Shown: in pieces, positions 52,125 through 60,092 of the stretch
Layout of the letters: each line of letters starts with the position of its first letter
Position numbering within the stretch: the first letter of the stretch is position 1
Source: Actinoplanes sp. SE50/110
Lineage (GTDB): Bacteria; Actinomycetota; Actinomycetes; Mycobacteriales; Micromonosporaceae
Direction of reading: 5' to 3'
DNA: 64,000 nucleotides
Assembly (NCBI RefSeq): GCF_900119315.1
Contig: NZ_LT827010.1
Span: 3,753,001-3,817,000 of the forward strand
Translations under genes and position numbers: made by a program
Notes under the pieces: model-generated
Seen by the model: the letters and a program-made list of their open reading frames with translations, nothing else
Told to the model about the DNA's origin: nothing
The model's database searches: none

Positions 52125-52354
52125 CCCTGTACCCCGCCGTAGCCCGCTCTAACGCGGCGACCGCAGCCCACCCGGAGGCCCTTACCGAGAGCCGAGGTGC
52201 GGATCATGTCCGATACCGATGCGATCGGCCGAGACCAGGAGACCGGGCTGTACGAGTTCCGGCTGGAAGTGGGCCGTGGCCATCCCGAGCTGTTTCGGGT
52301 TATGTCCGGCCACACCCCTACCGGCTGCGAGGGCCCGGCCAACATCTCGGACAG

Positions 52355-53578
52355 TCAACGGTTGTCTGTGGGCATGGTGATACAGACGGTGGTGCCGCCG
52401 CCGGGGGTGTCGCTGATGTCGAGCCTGCCGCCGTGGGTGTGCACGATACGGGCGCAGGTCGACAAACCGATCCCGTGACCGGTGCTGTGGCCGGGGCTGA
52501 GACGGGTGAAGGGTTGAGCGGCCTGTTCACGTTGACTGGCGGGGATACCGATGCCGTTGTCAGTGACGCAGACGCGATACCCGGCAGGGTCGTCGGCGGC
52601 GGTGATGGCGATGTGGCAGGCCCGCTCGGCGTGGCGGTATTTGACGGCGTTGCTGACGAGGTTCTGCAGCAGGATGTGCCATTGGGTGCGGTCGCCGATC
52701 ACGGTGGGAAGGTCGTTCACGGTTACGTCGGCGTTCGCTTCGCTGATCTGTACGGCAAGGTCATCGAGCACCTCGTTGGTGATCTCGGTGAGGTTCACCT
52801 CGACGGCGTGGCGGGCGTGGTCGGTCGTGGCGTGGGCGAGCACGTCGTCGATGAGAGTGCCCATCCGCAGCGCGGCGGCGGAGATGCGGTCGGTGCACAA
52901 GGAGGCGTCGGCGTCGGCGTTGACGGTAGGCATGAGGTGCAGTTCGGCGGCGTAGGCACTGATACCGGTCAACGGGTTGCGCAGGTCATGTGCAAGTTGG
53001 GCAGCGAAGTGCCGCAGCGTTTCGTTGGTGCCCTCCAGCGCGGCTTGGATTTGTTGTTGCCGGCGGAGCAGGTCCGCGACGAGAAACCCGTGTCTGCGTA
53101 GTTCGAGCACATCGATGGCCATCCGAGCGAGCCGGTCCAGGCCTTGTCGTTGCTGTTCATCGAGCACGCGGGGGACTTCATCGAACACGCAGAGGGTGCC
53201 CAGCACAAACCCCTCCGGGGGGCGGAGCTGGGTGGAGCCGTAGAAGCGAAACCGCTGAAATCTGCCAGTTACGAAGGGGTTGGCTACGAAGCGCGGGTCG
53301 GTGCGTGCATCTTCGATGAACATCGGGTCAGGAGCGGCCATCGCGACCGAGCACATGGAGTCTTCGCGCCGGCACACTTCCGTGTCGATGCCGACGGCGG
53401 CGACCTGGTGCTGACTGTCGGCGTCGATGACGAACAGCACCGAGATCGGGACCTGGCACAGCTGGGCAGCCAACTCCACAACCGTCTGTAAGTCGGGCTC
53501 CGGCGGACCGTCGAAGAGGTGGTAACGCGCCAACGCCGCGGTCTGTGCTTGGTCGGCTATCGCCCGTACCGGAATCAT
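52355..53578 (-). CDS. Cytoplasmic GAF sensor histidine kinase
   Basis: 407 residues from the ATG at 53578, 8 bp after GGAGG; the longer open frame upstream contains a gene remnant. GAF domain about 20-155 (with FVLGTLCVFDEVPR), then a helix and the H-box AHDLRNPLTGISAYAAE (His about 198), ATPase with LVSNAVKYRHAER (about 308), DNGIGIPASQ (about 337) and GHGIGLSTCARI (about 365). The H-box HDLRNP differs from the three GAF-PAS kinases and groups it with another subfamily. It is divergent from the kinase at 53935. Its regulator is unknown. Confidence 0.88.
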   Translation of the reverse strand: MIPVRAIADQAQTAALARYHLFDGPPEPDLQTVVELAAQLCQVPISVLFVIDADSQHQVAAVGIDTEVCRREDSMCSVAMAAPDPMFIEDARTDPRFVANPFVTGRFQRFRFYGSTQLRPPEGFVLGTLCVFDEVPRVLDEQQRQGLDRLARMAIDVLELRRHGFLVADLLRRQQQIQAALEGTNETLRHFAAQLAHDLRNPLTGISAYAAELHLMPTVNADADASLCTDRISAAALRMGTLIDDVLAHATTDHARHAVEVNLTEITNEVLDDLAVQISEANADVTVNDLPTVIGDRTQWHILLQNLVSNAVKYRHAERACHIAITAADDPAGYRVCVTDNGIGIPASQREQAAQPFTRLSPGHSTGHGIGLSTCARIVHTHGGRLDISDTPGGGTTVCITMPTDNR

Positions 53579-53659
53579 GACGCGGCCTCCCGCCAGGTCA
53601 GCAACATCCCCAGTCATCATCGCGCCTGGGCCAGTGGACAAGTGACGCTGATCTGCATC

Positions 53660-53803
53660 CCCCGAAAACGGGTTTTCAAAGACATCCGTGTTCAGCCCTT
53701 GTGCCGCTGTGACAGCCTGCTGGGCGAGGTGGTAGCCCCGGGCAGGGCCGCAGCCGATCTTGCCGAGTGTGGTGAGGGTGGGGGCGGGATCACCGCTTTG
53801 GCC
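53660..53803 (-). pseudogene. EAL-domain C-terminal remnant
   Basis: The leftward frame reads LTTLGKIGCGPARGYHLAQQ then AVTAAQG. The EAL domain normally ends with L..LGCD.AQGYHLARPVTA, so this looks like its final segment with scattered changes. The frame is joined without a stop to the kinase gene downstream but the sequence between is not protein-like. No earlier EAL motifs survive. It occupies part of the 356 bp divergent gap between two kinase genes, which must also hold both promoters. Confidence 0.42.
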
Positions 53804-53934
53804 AGAATCGATCACGCGACGTATGGCAACTCCGGTGCGGATTGCGGTCGGAGGCGGTGAGCAAGGTCGGTATACGTCGACACCTGTCGCCCGTTTTGCG
53901 TACTCTGTCCTAGAGGGCTGCGGGAGGGGGCGAC

Positions 53935-56028
53935 GTGGCTGAGCCGGTGAACGAAGTGAGCTGGGAGGCGCTGTTCCGGGCCGTACCCACACCGTTGCTG
54001 GTGCTGGACACCGACTTGATGATCGTCGAGGCGAATCAGGCGTACCTGACGGCCACCATGCGCAGCCGTACCGAGCTGGTCGGCCGGCCGGTGTTCGAGG
54101 CGTTTCCCGACAATCCCGAGGACGCGGCGGCAAGCGGCGTGACGATGTGGGGCGCGTCGTTGCAGCGGGTCCTGAGTCAGTGCACCACCGACGTCATGGC
54201 GATCCAGAGGTACGACATCCCTCGCCCGTGGGGTGGTTTCGACACCCGCTACTGGGCGCCCGCCAACGCGCCGGTGTTCGGTCCGGACGGCGAACTGCGC
54301 TGGATCATTCACCGTACCGAGGACGTCACCGCGTTCATGCAGGCTCGTCACAACGATCCGGCCGCGCTGGCGGAGCTCACCGAGCAACTGCGGATCCGTA
54401 CCGAGCAGATGGCCACGGAAGTCTTCGCCCGGCGGGAACTGGAGGAACAGAACGAAAGCCTGCACGCCCTGCTCGACAGCTTGGACACCGCCGTGGTCGG
54501 CTGCGACGCTGAAGGCCGAACTGTGCTACGCAACGAAGCGGCCCGCCAGCTTTTCGGCGCCCTGCTGGATCAGGTGCCGGTCCAGCGGTGGGCCGAGTAC
54601 CAACACGTGTTTCACCCCGACGGACATCGGATGAGCGGTGATGACATTCCGCTGATGCGCGCCCTGCGCGGGGAACGGGTACGTGACGCGGAGATCGTAG
54701 TGCGAGTCCCCGAAGCGCCACGCCGGTACTTCCGGGCCAACGGCCGCCCGGTCGCCGGTCATCCGCGGCTAGCGGCGGTAGTGGCGTTGCACGAGATTAC
54801 GCTGCACCGCCGCGCCGCCCGCTTCAAGGAGTGCGAGCTGGAGCTCTCCCGGCTGACCTCCAAGCCCGCCCCGCCGGATGAAATCTTCGCCGAGATGGTG
54901 CAGCTCATCAGCCGGATGGCCGGGTGGGCGGCGGTGGAATTCTGGACCGTCGACGATGTCGCCCGGGTGCTGTACCGCACCACCTGTTGGGCCGAACCCG
55001 GCTACGACCTGCCCTGCCGATTGCCGGACCCATTGTCATACGGCCAGGGTGTACCGGGCCGCGCGTGGCAGACGTCGGACCCGATCTGGGCGGCGAACCT
55101 GCCCACCGACCCCGACGCCGCCCAGCAGGCCACTGACTGGGGGCCGTTGCGCGCCGCCCTGGCCATCCCCATCCCCAGCGGATCCGTCATCCTCGGCGTG
55201 TTGGTCTGCTACAGCGACGTCCCCGAGACCCCGGACGATACCCGTACCGCCATGATGACCGGTATCGGGGCGCACATCGGAGAATTCCTCTCCCGACGCC
55301 GCGCCGAACGCCTGACCGAGGAGCTGGATCGCAGCCGCGACGAGTACATCGCCCTGGTCGGCCATGAACTACGCACCCCGTTGACGAGCCTGCAGGCATA
55401 TACCGACGTGATGATCGACGAACCGGACCTGTCCGTCGACGAGCGGCAGTCCATGCTGAAGGTCATGCAGCGCAATACCGCGAGCCTGCGCGCCATCGTG
55501 ACGAAACTGCTCGACGTGGCCGGTATGCGTTCCGGGCATGTCGACCTGCACCGGCAACCCATGGACCTGGCCACCATCGTGCACGAAGCGGCCGACGATG
55601 CCCGCACCGGCGCTCAGATCACGATCGAGGTCAACACCCCGCCGCAGGCGCCGCTGCACGGTGATCCCGCCCGGCTGCGTCAAGTGGTTGACGAGTTGTT
55701 GTCCAACGCGCTGACCTGGGCACCCCGGGGCAGCGCCATAGGCATCAACCTGCGTGCTGACCCGCGCGCCATCGCGGTATCGGTGTCGAACACCGGCAGG
55801 CCGCTGACCGTCGAGGAACGTGGCCGGCTGTTCGATACGTTCTTTCGCGGCGAGAGCGCCCGCAACGGTGGTGTGCCCGGCACCGGCCTCGGCCTCACCA
55901 TCGCCCGCACCATCGTTGAAGAACACGGTGGCACCATCGCCGTCAGCGAACCCGACGAAGCCGCCACCACCTTCACCATCCGGCTACCTACCCACCAACC
56001 GGCACCGAACGACTCTCTTACCGCCTGA
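53935..56028 (+). CDS. Cytoplasmic PAS-PAS-GAF sensor histidine kinase
   Basis: 697 residues; the GTG at 53935 follows GGGAGGGGG. First PAS (about 8-130, LFRAVPTPLLVLDTDLMIVE), coiled coil, second PAS (about 178-295, beginning LLDSLDTAVVGCDAEGRT), GAF (about 310-455), H-box YIALVGHELRTPLTS (His about 477), ATPase with LLSNALTWAP (about 589), VSNTGRPLTVEERG in place of the usual DTG.GI box (about 622) and GTGLGLTIARTI (about 649). The NTG variant is common in active kinases. Text shared with the kinases at 10677 and 34693 shows common descent. No regulator is adjacent. Confidence 0.9.
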   Translation: MAEPVNEVSWEALFRAVPTPLLVLDTDLMIVEANQAYLTATMRSRTELVGRPVFEAFPDNPEDAAASGVTMWGASLQRVLSQCTTDVMAIQRYDIPRPWGGFDTRYWAPANAPVFGPDGELRWIIHRTEDVTAFMQARHNDPAALAELTEQLRIRTEQMATEVFARRELEEQNESLHALLDSLDTAVVGCDAEGRTVLRNEAARQLFGALLDQVPVQRWAEYQHVFHPDGHRMSGDDIPLMRALRGERVRDAEIVVRVPEAPRRYFRANGRPVAGHPRLAAVVALHEITLHRRAARFKECELELSRLTSKPAPPDEIFAEMVQLISRMAGWAAVEFWTVDDVARVLYRTTCWAEPGYDLPCRLPDPLSYGQGVPGRAWQTSDPIWAANLPTDPDAAQQATDWGPLRAALAIPIPSGSVILGVLVCYSDVPETPDDTRTAMMTGIGAHIGEFLSRRRAERLTEELDRSRDEYIALVGHELRTPLTSLQAYTDVMIDEPDLSVDERQSMLKVMQRNTASLRAIVTKLLDVAGMRSGHVDLHRQPMDLATIVHEAADDARTGAQITIEVNTPPQAPLHGDPARLRQVVDELLSNALTWAPRGSAIGINLRADPRAIAVSVSNTGRPLTVEERGRLFDTFFRGESARNGGVPGTGLGLTIARTIVEEHGGTIAVSEPDEAATTFTIRLPTHQPAPNDSLTA

Positions 56029-56133
56029 CGCCCGTACAGAGTCTCAACAGACGGTGCGGGGCTTCGGCAGCGGTAGTTAAGAGCGCAGCGCCAGGGGCAT
56101 CCGACATTGAGGTGTGCTTCGCAGCTGCTCCTG

Positions 56134-56164
56134 CCCCGGCGCCGGGCCCAATCTGGCGCCGGGG
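56134..56164. terminator. Hairpin between convergent genes
   Basis: CCCCGGCGCC and its reverse complement (56134-56143 and 56155-56164) with an 11-nt loop, between the kinase ending at 56028 and the His-rich gene ending at 56315. Confidence 0.6.
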
Positions 56165-56314
56165 ACGGTACATGGCATCGGAGCGTTTGCACTGGCCCGT
56201 GAAACACCGCTTGAGCGCAGCCGAACGAGGTTCGGTTTGATCAAGCGGTGGTTCCCGAGGACGTTCGTCCGGTTCTTGCGACAACGGCTCGCTGGCGGGG
56301 CCGTACTGCGGGTG

Positions 56315-56773
56315 CTAGCCGGCCGCGTGCCCGCCGGTGTAACCGCCGGTGCTGTTGTTCGCGGCGGCTGCGCCGCCGTTGGTGGCCGGGTGCTTGTGGT
56401 GGTGCTTGCTGCCGGTGCCGTAGCCGGTGTTGTTGTTCGCGGCGGCTGCGCCACTGCCCGTCGTGTGGTGCTTGCTGCCGGTGCCGTAGCCGGTGTTGTT
56501 GTTCGCGGCGGCTGCGCCGCCGTTGGTGGTCGGGTGCTTGTGGTGGTGCTTGCTGCCCGCGCCGTAGCCGGTGTTGTTGTTCGCGGCGGCTGCGCCACCG
56601 TTGGTGGTCGGGTGCTTGTGGTGATGCTTGGTGCCGTAGCCGTTCATGGCGCTTTGGCGGCAAGGGGCGTGGTCGGGCGTGCCCGGCTTACCAGCCAACG
56701 CGGGAGAAGCGGTGACGCCCAGACCGAGCGCCATGGCGCCCAGCGTGGTAGCTACGCGAAGAGATTTCTTCAT
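56315..56773 (-). CDS. Secreted His-rich tandem-repeat protein
   Basis: 152 residues from the ATG at 56773. Residues 1-27 are a signal peptide cleaved after ALA. The mature protein is almost entirely repeats: units starting at Lys 49, 75, 101 and 123, built on HHHKHPTTNGGAAAANNNTG then YGTGS, 26 residues long except the third, which is shortened to 22 and has HHTTGSG. Each unit carries a His cluster and an Asn/Ala/Gly block. The repeats are also repeated at DNA level, so the array can expand or contract. A surface metal-binding or adhesive role is plausible; nothing in the sequence identifies a family. Confidence 0.78.
   Translation of the reverse strand: MKKSLRVATTLGAMALGLGVTASPALAGKPGTPDHAPCRQSAMNGYGTKHHHKHPTTNGGAAAANNNTGYGAGSKHHHKHPTTNGGAAAANNNTGYGTGSKHHTTGSGAAAANNNTGYGTGSKHHHKHPATNGGAAAANNSTGGYTGGHAAG
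56342..56629 (-). repeat. Coding tandem repeat array (66-78 bp units)
   Basis: Four direct repeats inside the His-rich gene, nearly identical at DNA level (for example the repeated GTTGTTGTTCGCGGCGGCTG on the plus strand). Unit length is 78 bp, with one unit reduced to 66 bp. Confidence 0.8.
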
Positions 56774-56994
56774 CTTTAGCCTGCTTTCGCTGTAAGGGCG
56801 ATTTGTCCGTTTTGTCCAACGAGGCAGACGGGTGGAGCGCTGCGCAGTGTCGCTACGTGTCGCCCCATTGGGGCATATCGCGCCCGCGCCGACGCTGCAG
56901 GTGGCCGGCGTGAAAACAATTTGAGATTCCACCAATCCGGCGCGCGGTTCGCTCCGAATCAGGGGTGTAGGTCCCGAAATGAGAGGAACGCATC

Positions 56995-57639
56995 ATGCGC
57001 GCAACGAAGTTCACTGCCCTGGCCGCCACGACGGTCTTCGCGATCTCCCTGGCCGCGTGCGGCAGTAACTCCGATGACAGCAGCGGAGACACCGCAGCGG
57101 CGGCGCCGATGGCGACCACCGCGCCGACCAGCGTGGCCCCGAGCATGGGGACCAGCATGGTTAACTTCGGTCCGGGCTGCGCGGCGGTGCCGACCGACCC
57201 GGCGAACGCGGGCAGCTTCGAGGCGATGGGCAAGGTGCCGGTGGCCACCGCGGCCTCCGGCAACCCGCTGCTGTCGACCCTGGTCGCCGCGGTGAAGAAA
57301 GCCGGCCTGGTGGACTCGCTGAACTCGGCCGACGGCATCACCGTCTTCGCGCCGACCAACGACGCCTTCGCCAAGATTCCGAAGGCGACCCTGGACAAGG
57401 TCCTCGCCGACAAGAAGACGCTGACCAGCATCCTCACCTACCACGTCGTGAGCGGCAAGCTCACCCCGGCCGACCTCGCCGGCCCCCACAAGACGCTGCA
57501 GGGACAGGACCTGACCGTCGCGGGCAGCGGCGAGAGCTTCACCGTCGGCACCGGTAAGGCGTCGGTGATCTGCGGCAACGTGCAGACGGCCAACGCCAAC
57601 GTCTACATCGTCGACTCCGTCCTGATGCCGAAGAGCTGA
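56995..57639 (+). CDS. Fasciclin (FAS1) domain lipoprotein
   Basis: 214 residues; AGAGG precedes the ATG. The signal peptide ends in lipobox LAAC (Cys 20), then a Ser/Ala/Thr linker. The FAS1 domain (about 80-212) has both conserved blocks: GITVFAPTNDAFAKIP (H1) and VYIVDSVLMP (H2), with YHVVSGKLTPADL between. FAS1 domains mediate adhesion and matrix contacts. The stop overlaps the start of the molybdopterin enzyme gene (TGATG at 57637-57641), so the two are co-translated. Fasciclin proteins and such oxidoreductases are often found near each other in actinobacterial SigK-type regulons; no sigma factor is seen here. Confidence 0.9.
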   Translation: MRATKFTALAATTVFAISLAACGSNSDDSSGDTAAAAPMATTAPTSVAPSMGTSMVNFGPGCAAVPTDPANAGSFEAMGKVPVATAASGNPLLSTLVAAVKKAGLVDSLNSADGITVFAPTNDAFAKIPKATLDKVLADKKTLTSILTYHVVSGKLTPADLAGPHKTLQGQDLTVAGSGESFTVGTGKASVICGNVQTANANVYIVDSVLMPKS

Positions 57640-59141
57640 TGCGGCGCACCCTGCTCGGCGCGATCAGCGGGATCGTCGCGGCGGGCTCCGGGGTCGCGGT
57701 CGCGGAACTTCTGGCGGCCGCGACCCGGCCCGGGGCCGGGCCGTTGGTCGCGGTCGGTGGAGCGGTCATCGACGCGACGCCCACGCCATGGAAAGAATTC
57801 GCCGTACGGGAACTGGGCACCAACGACAAGCCGGTGCTGCTTGCCGTGATCGGCGTCGTCCTGGCCGGCCTGGCGCTGGCCACCGGCATCGCGGCGACGA
57901 GGTGGCGGGCCGCGATCCCGGTCGGCACCGCTCTGCTCGGCGCGGTCGGGGCGGCCGCGGCACTGTCCCGGCCGACAGCGACCCTGCCGGACGCGGTCCC
58001 GGCGGTCGTCGGGGCGGCGGTGGCCGGCGTGCTGCTGTGGTGGCTCCTGCGCAAGCCACGGCCGGTGGACACCGGCGTACGGGAAAATGGTGTCGATCGT
58101 CGGTTGGTTCTTCGCCTGTCGCTGCTTGCGGCGGGTGCCAGCGTCGTGGAGGGCTCCGCTCTGGCCGTTTCCGGTCAGCGGCAGAATGCGGCCGGGCAGT
58201 CCCGGGAGGCCCTTCGGCTTCCCGCCGCGGCCGACCCGGCGAAGCCGCTGCCGGGTGGGATCGGCCGCGACTTCACGACGGGGAACACCGCGTTCTACCG
58301 CGTCGACACCGCACTGACCGTGCCGCGCATCGACCCGTCGACGTGGTCGCTGCGGATCCACGGGATGGTCGACCGGGAGATCGAGATGTCCTTCGCCGAG
58401 TTGCTGCGACGGCCGCTGATCGAGCGCGACATCACCCTCAACTGCGTGTCCAACGAGGTCGGCGGGCCCTACATCGGGACCGCCCGGTGGCTCGGCGTGC
58501 CGCTTGCGGCCCTGCTGCGCGAAGCCGGCGTGCAGAGCGGCGCGGACCAGATCGTGGCCCGCTCCGACGAGGGGATGACGATCGGCACACCGGTGGCCAC
58601 GGCCCTGGACGGGCGCGACACCATGCTCGCCGTCGGCATGAACGGGGAACCGCTGCCGCTCGAACACGGCTTCCCGGTACGGATGCTTACCCCCGGGCTG
58701 TACGGCTACGCGGGCGCCTGCAAGTGGGTGACCGAGATCGAGCTGACCACTTTCGATCGGTTCGACGCGTACTGGGTCAAACGCGGCTGGGGCGTGCAGG
58801 GCACCGTGAAGACGGCGTCGCGGATCGACAAGCCGAAGCCGTTCGCGCGGATGACGGCCGGGCCGGTCACCGTGGCCGGCGTCGCCTGGGCGCAGCGCCG
58901 CGGTATCGCCGCCGTCGAGGTCAGCGTCGACGGAGGCCCCTGGCAGCCCGCCGAACTGCTCCCGACCGCCTCGATCGACACGTGGGTGCAGTGGCGGTTC
59001 ACCTGGAAGGCGACCCCGGGACCGCACTCGCTCGCGGTGCGCGCCACCGACAGCAAGGGCGCGGTGCAACCGCAGGATCGGGCTACGCCGTTTCCGGACG
59101 GCGCGACCGGCTGGCACACCATCAGCGTCACCGTGAGCTGA
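57639..59141 (+). CDS. Membrane-anchored sulfite-oxidase-family molybdopterin oxidoreductase
   Basis: 500 residues starting in the TGATG overlap. The first 130 residues contain four hydrophobic helices, then the oxidoreductase domain begins: GRDFTTGNTAFYRVDTAL, MSFAELL, DITLNCVSNEVGGPYIGTAR with the Cys (about 269) that ligates molybdenum, and WLGVPLAALLREAGV. The C-terminal part (about 400-500) is the Mo-cofactor dimerisation domain (VEVSVDGGPWQPAEL, WQFTWKATPG-like). The catalytic Cys is present. The substrate is unknown; members act on sulfite or methionine sulfoxide-type compounds. Possibly exported through its membrane domain. Confidence 0.9.
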   Translation: MRRTLLGAISGIVAAGSGVAVAELLAAATRPGAGPLVAVGGAVIDATPTPWKEFAVRELGTNDKPVLLAVIGVVLAGLALATGIAATRWRAAIPVGTALLGAVGAAAALSRPTATLPDAVPAVVGAAVAGVLLWWLLRKPRPVDTGVRENGVDRRLVLRLSLLAAGASVVEGSALAVSGQRQNAAGQSREALRLPAAADPAKPLPGGIGRDFTTGNTAFYRVDTALTVPRIDPSTWSLRIHGMVDREIEMSFAELLRRPLIERDITLNCVSNEVGGPYIGTARWLGVPLAALLREAGVQSGADQIVARSDEGMTIGTPVATALDGRDTMLAVGMNGEPLPLEHGFPVRMLTPGLYGYAGACKWVTEIELTTFDRFDAYWVKRGWGVQGTVKTASRIDKPKPFARMTAGPVTVAGVAWAQRRGIAAVEVSVDGGPWQPAELLPTASIDTWVQWRFTWKATPGPHSLAVRATDSKGAVQPQDRATPFPDGATGWHTISVTVS

Positions 59142-59160
59142 TCTGATTCCTGACCGGTGG

Positions 59161-59186
59161 TGCGCCGGGGCTGAAGCCCCGGCGCA
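59161..59186. terminator. Bidirectional terminator hairpin
   Basis: TGCGCCGGGGCT and its reverse complement form a 12 bp stem with a 2-nt loop over 59161-59186, between the convergent genes ending at 59141 and 59201. Confidence 0.75.
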
Positions 59187-59200
59187 CGGTGGGGCAACGG

Positions 59201-59893
59201 TCAGTGGGCGGCGAAGAACAGGAACATGTTGGTCGGGATCGGGCCGACCAAGTGCTTGTTCTTCGCCTTGATCTGGCCGTCGAGGTAGGTCCAGCTCTGG
59301 TGCTTCCGGATGGCGCGGTAGGTGGCGGGGTCGGTCACGCCGACCACGCGGACGTCCCACCACTCGGCCTTGCCGCCGTTCCTGGTGCCGATGAAGTGGT
59401 CATGGCCCGGCGTGGTGAAGTCTCTCAACGCCGGCATCAGCTTCTCCGGAGTCGCCTTGTAGACCGGATCGAGCGCCGGCGCCAGCCGGGTCATGTCCAG
59501 GCTCATCGGGTGATCGACACAGGTGAGCTTGTCCGGGCAGTCCAGCCCCTTGACGGTGAAGCCCAGCGGCACCGTGATGAACAGCGGATCGAAGTGCCTG
59601 GCCGGCGCCACCTCGGCCGCGACGCCGGCCTCGCAGCCGGTGGTCGAGGCCGCGGCGATGTGGGTGTCGCAGTAGAAGCCGTGGTGGTAGGTGAAGCCCG
59701 ACGAGTGGCCGGCGTGGCTGCCCATGGTCATGCCGAACTCGTCCGGCCCGCGCCCGCCGGCCTCGGCGGCGCTGGCGGCCTTGGCGACGAGACCGCCTCC
59801 GGCAGCCAGGATCACCGCGGCAGCGGCGACGGGAACAGCCCAGCGCCGTGCCCGTCCAGCCCGCCCGGATCGGCGACGATTGATGTCGAACAT
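59201..59893 (-). CDS. Secreted or membrane-anchored His/Cys-containing protein
   Basis: 230 residues from the ATG at 59893, 8 bp after GAGGGGG; an in-frame ATG at 59914 lacks a ribosome site. A basic N-terminus (RRRSGRAGRARRW) precedes a hydrophobic segment (about 20-40) that is either a signal peptide or an anchor. The rest contains HHGFYCDTHIAA, TTGCEAG, GLDCPDKLTCVDHPM, TPGHDHFIG and a C-terminal PTNMFLFF. Four Cys residues suggest two disulfides, and the His-rich stretches could hold a metal. I recognise no family. It converges with the molybdopterin enzyme. Confidence 0.7.
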   Translation of the reverse strand: MFDINRRRSGRAGRARRWAVPVAAAAVILAAGGGLVAKAASAAEAGGRGPDEFGMTMGSHAGHSSGFTYHHGFYCDTHIAAASTTGCEAGVAAEVAPARHFDPLFITVPLGFTVKGLDCPDKLTCVDHPMSLDMTRLAPALDPVYKATPEKLMPALRDFTTPGHDHFIGTRNGGKAEWWDVRVVGVTDPATYRAIRKHQSWTYLDGQIKAKNKHLVGPIPTNMFLFFAAH

Positions 59894-60092
59894 GAGGAAT
59901 CCCCCTCGATGCACGAGCCATCCTCAGTGGTGGCTCTGTCGCAGGGGTTCGAAGCCGTTAAGCCCGCAGATCGCCGTGAAAGGTACATATCATCCGACTG
60001 GGTGAGATACCGCATCGTCAGGCGGAAAGAAGCCGGAGTGTGAGCTCGCGACCAATCCCTCGACCGGTCGGCGCCGAATCCCTGCGTATCGG

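Noticed and set aside
52206..52478. Small plus-strand frame starting MSDTDAIGRDQETGLYEFRL
   Set aside because: The first 40 residues look protein-like, but the frame runs antisense into the 3' end of the GAF kinase and has no recognised family; too uncertain to annotate as a gene.
53935..56028. NTG in place of the DTG ATP-binding box as a sign of an inactive kinase
   Set aside because: NTG variants are common in active actinobacterial kinases, and the other ATP-binding boxes are intact.
56342..56629. Tandem repeats as a possible CRISPR array
   Set aside because: Repeats are contiguous, in frame and encode a His-rich protein with a signal peptide; there are no unique spacers.
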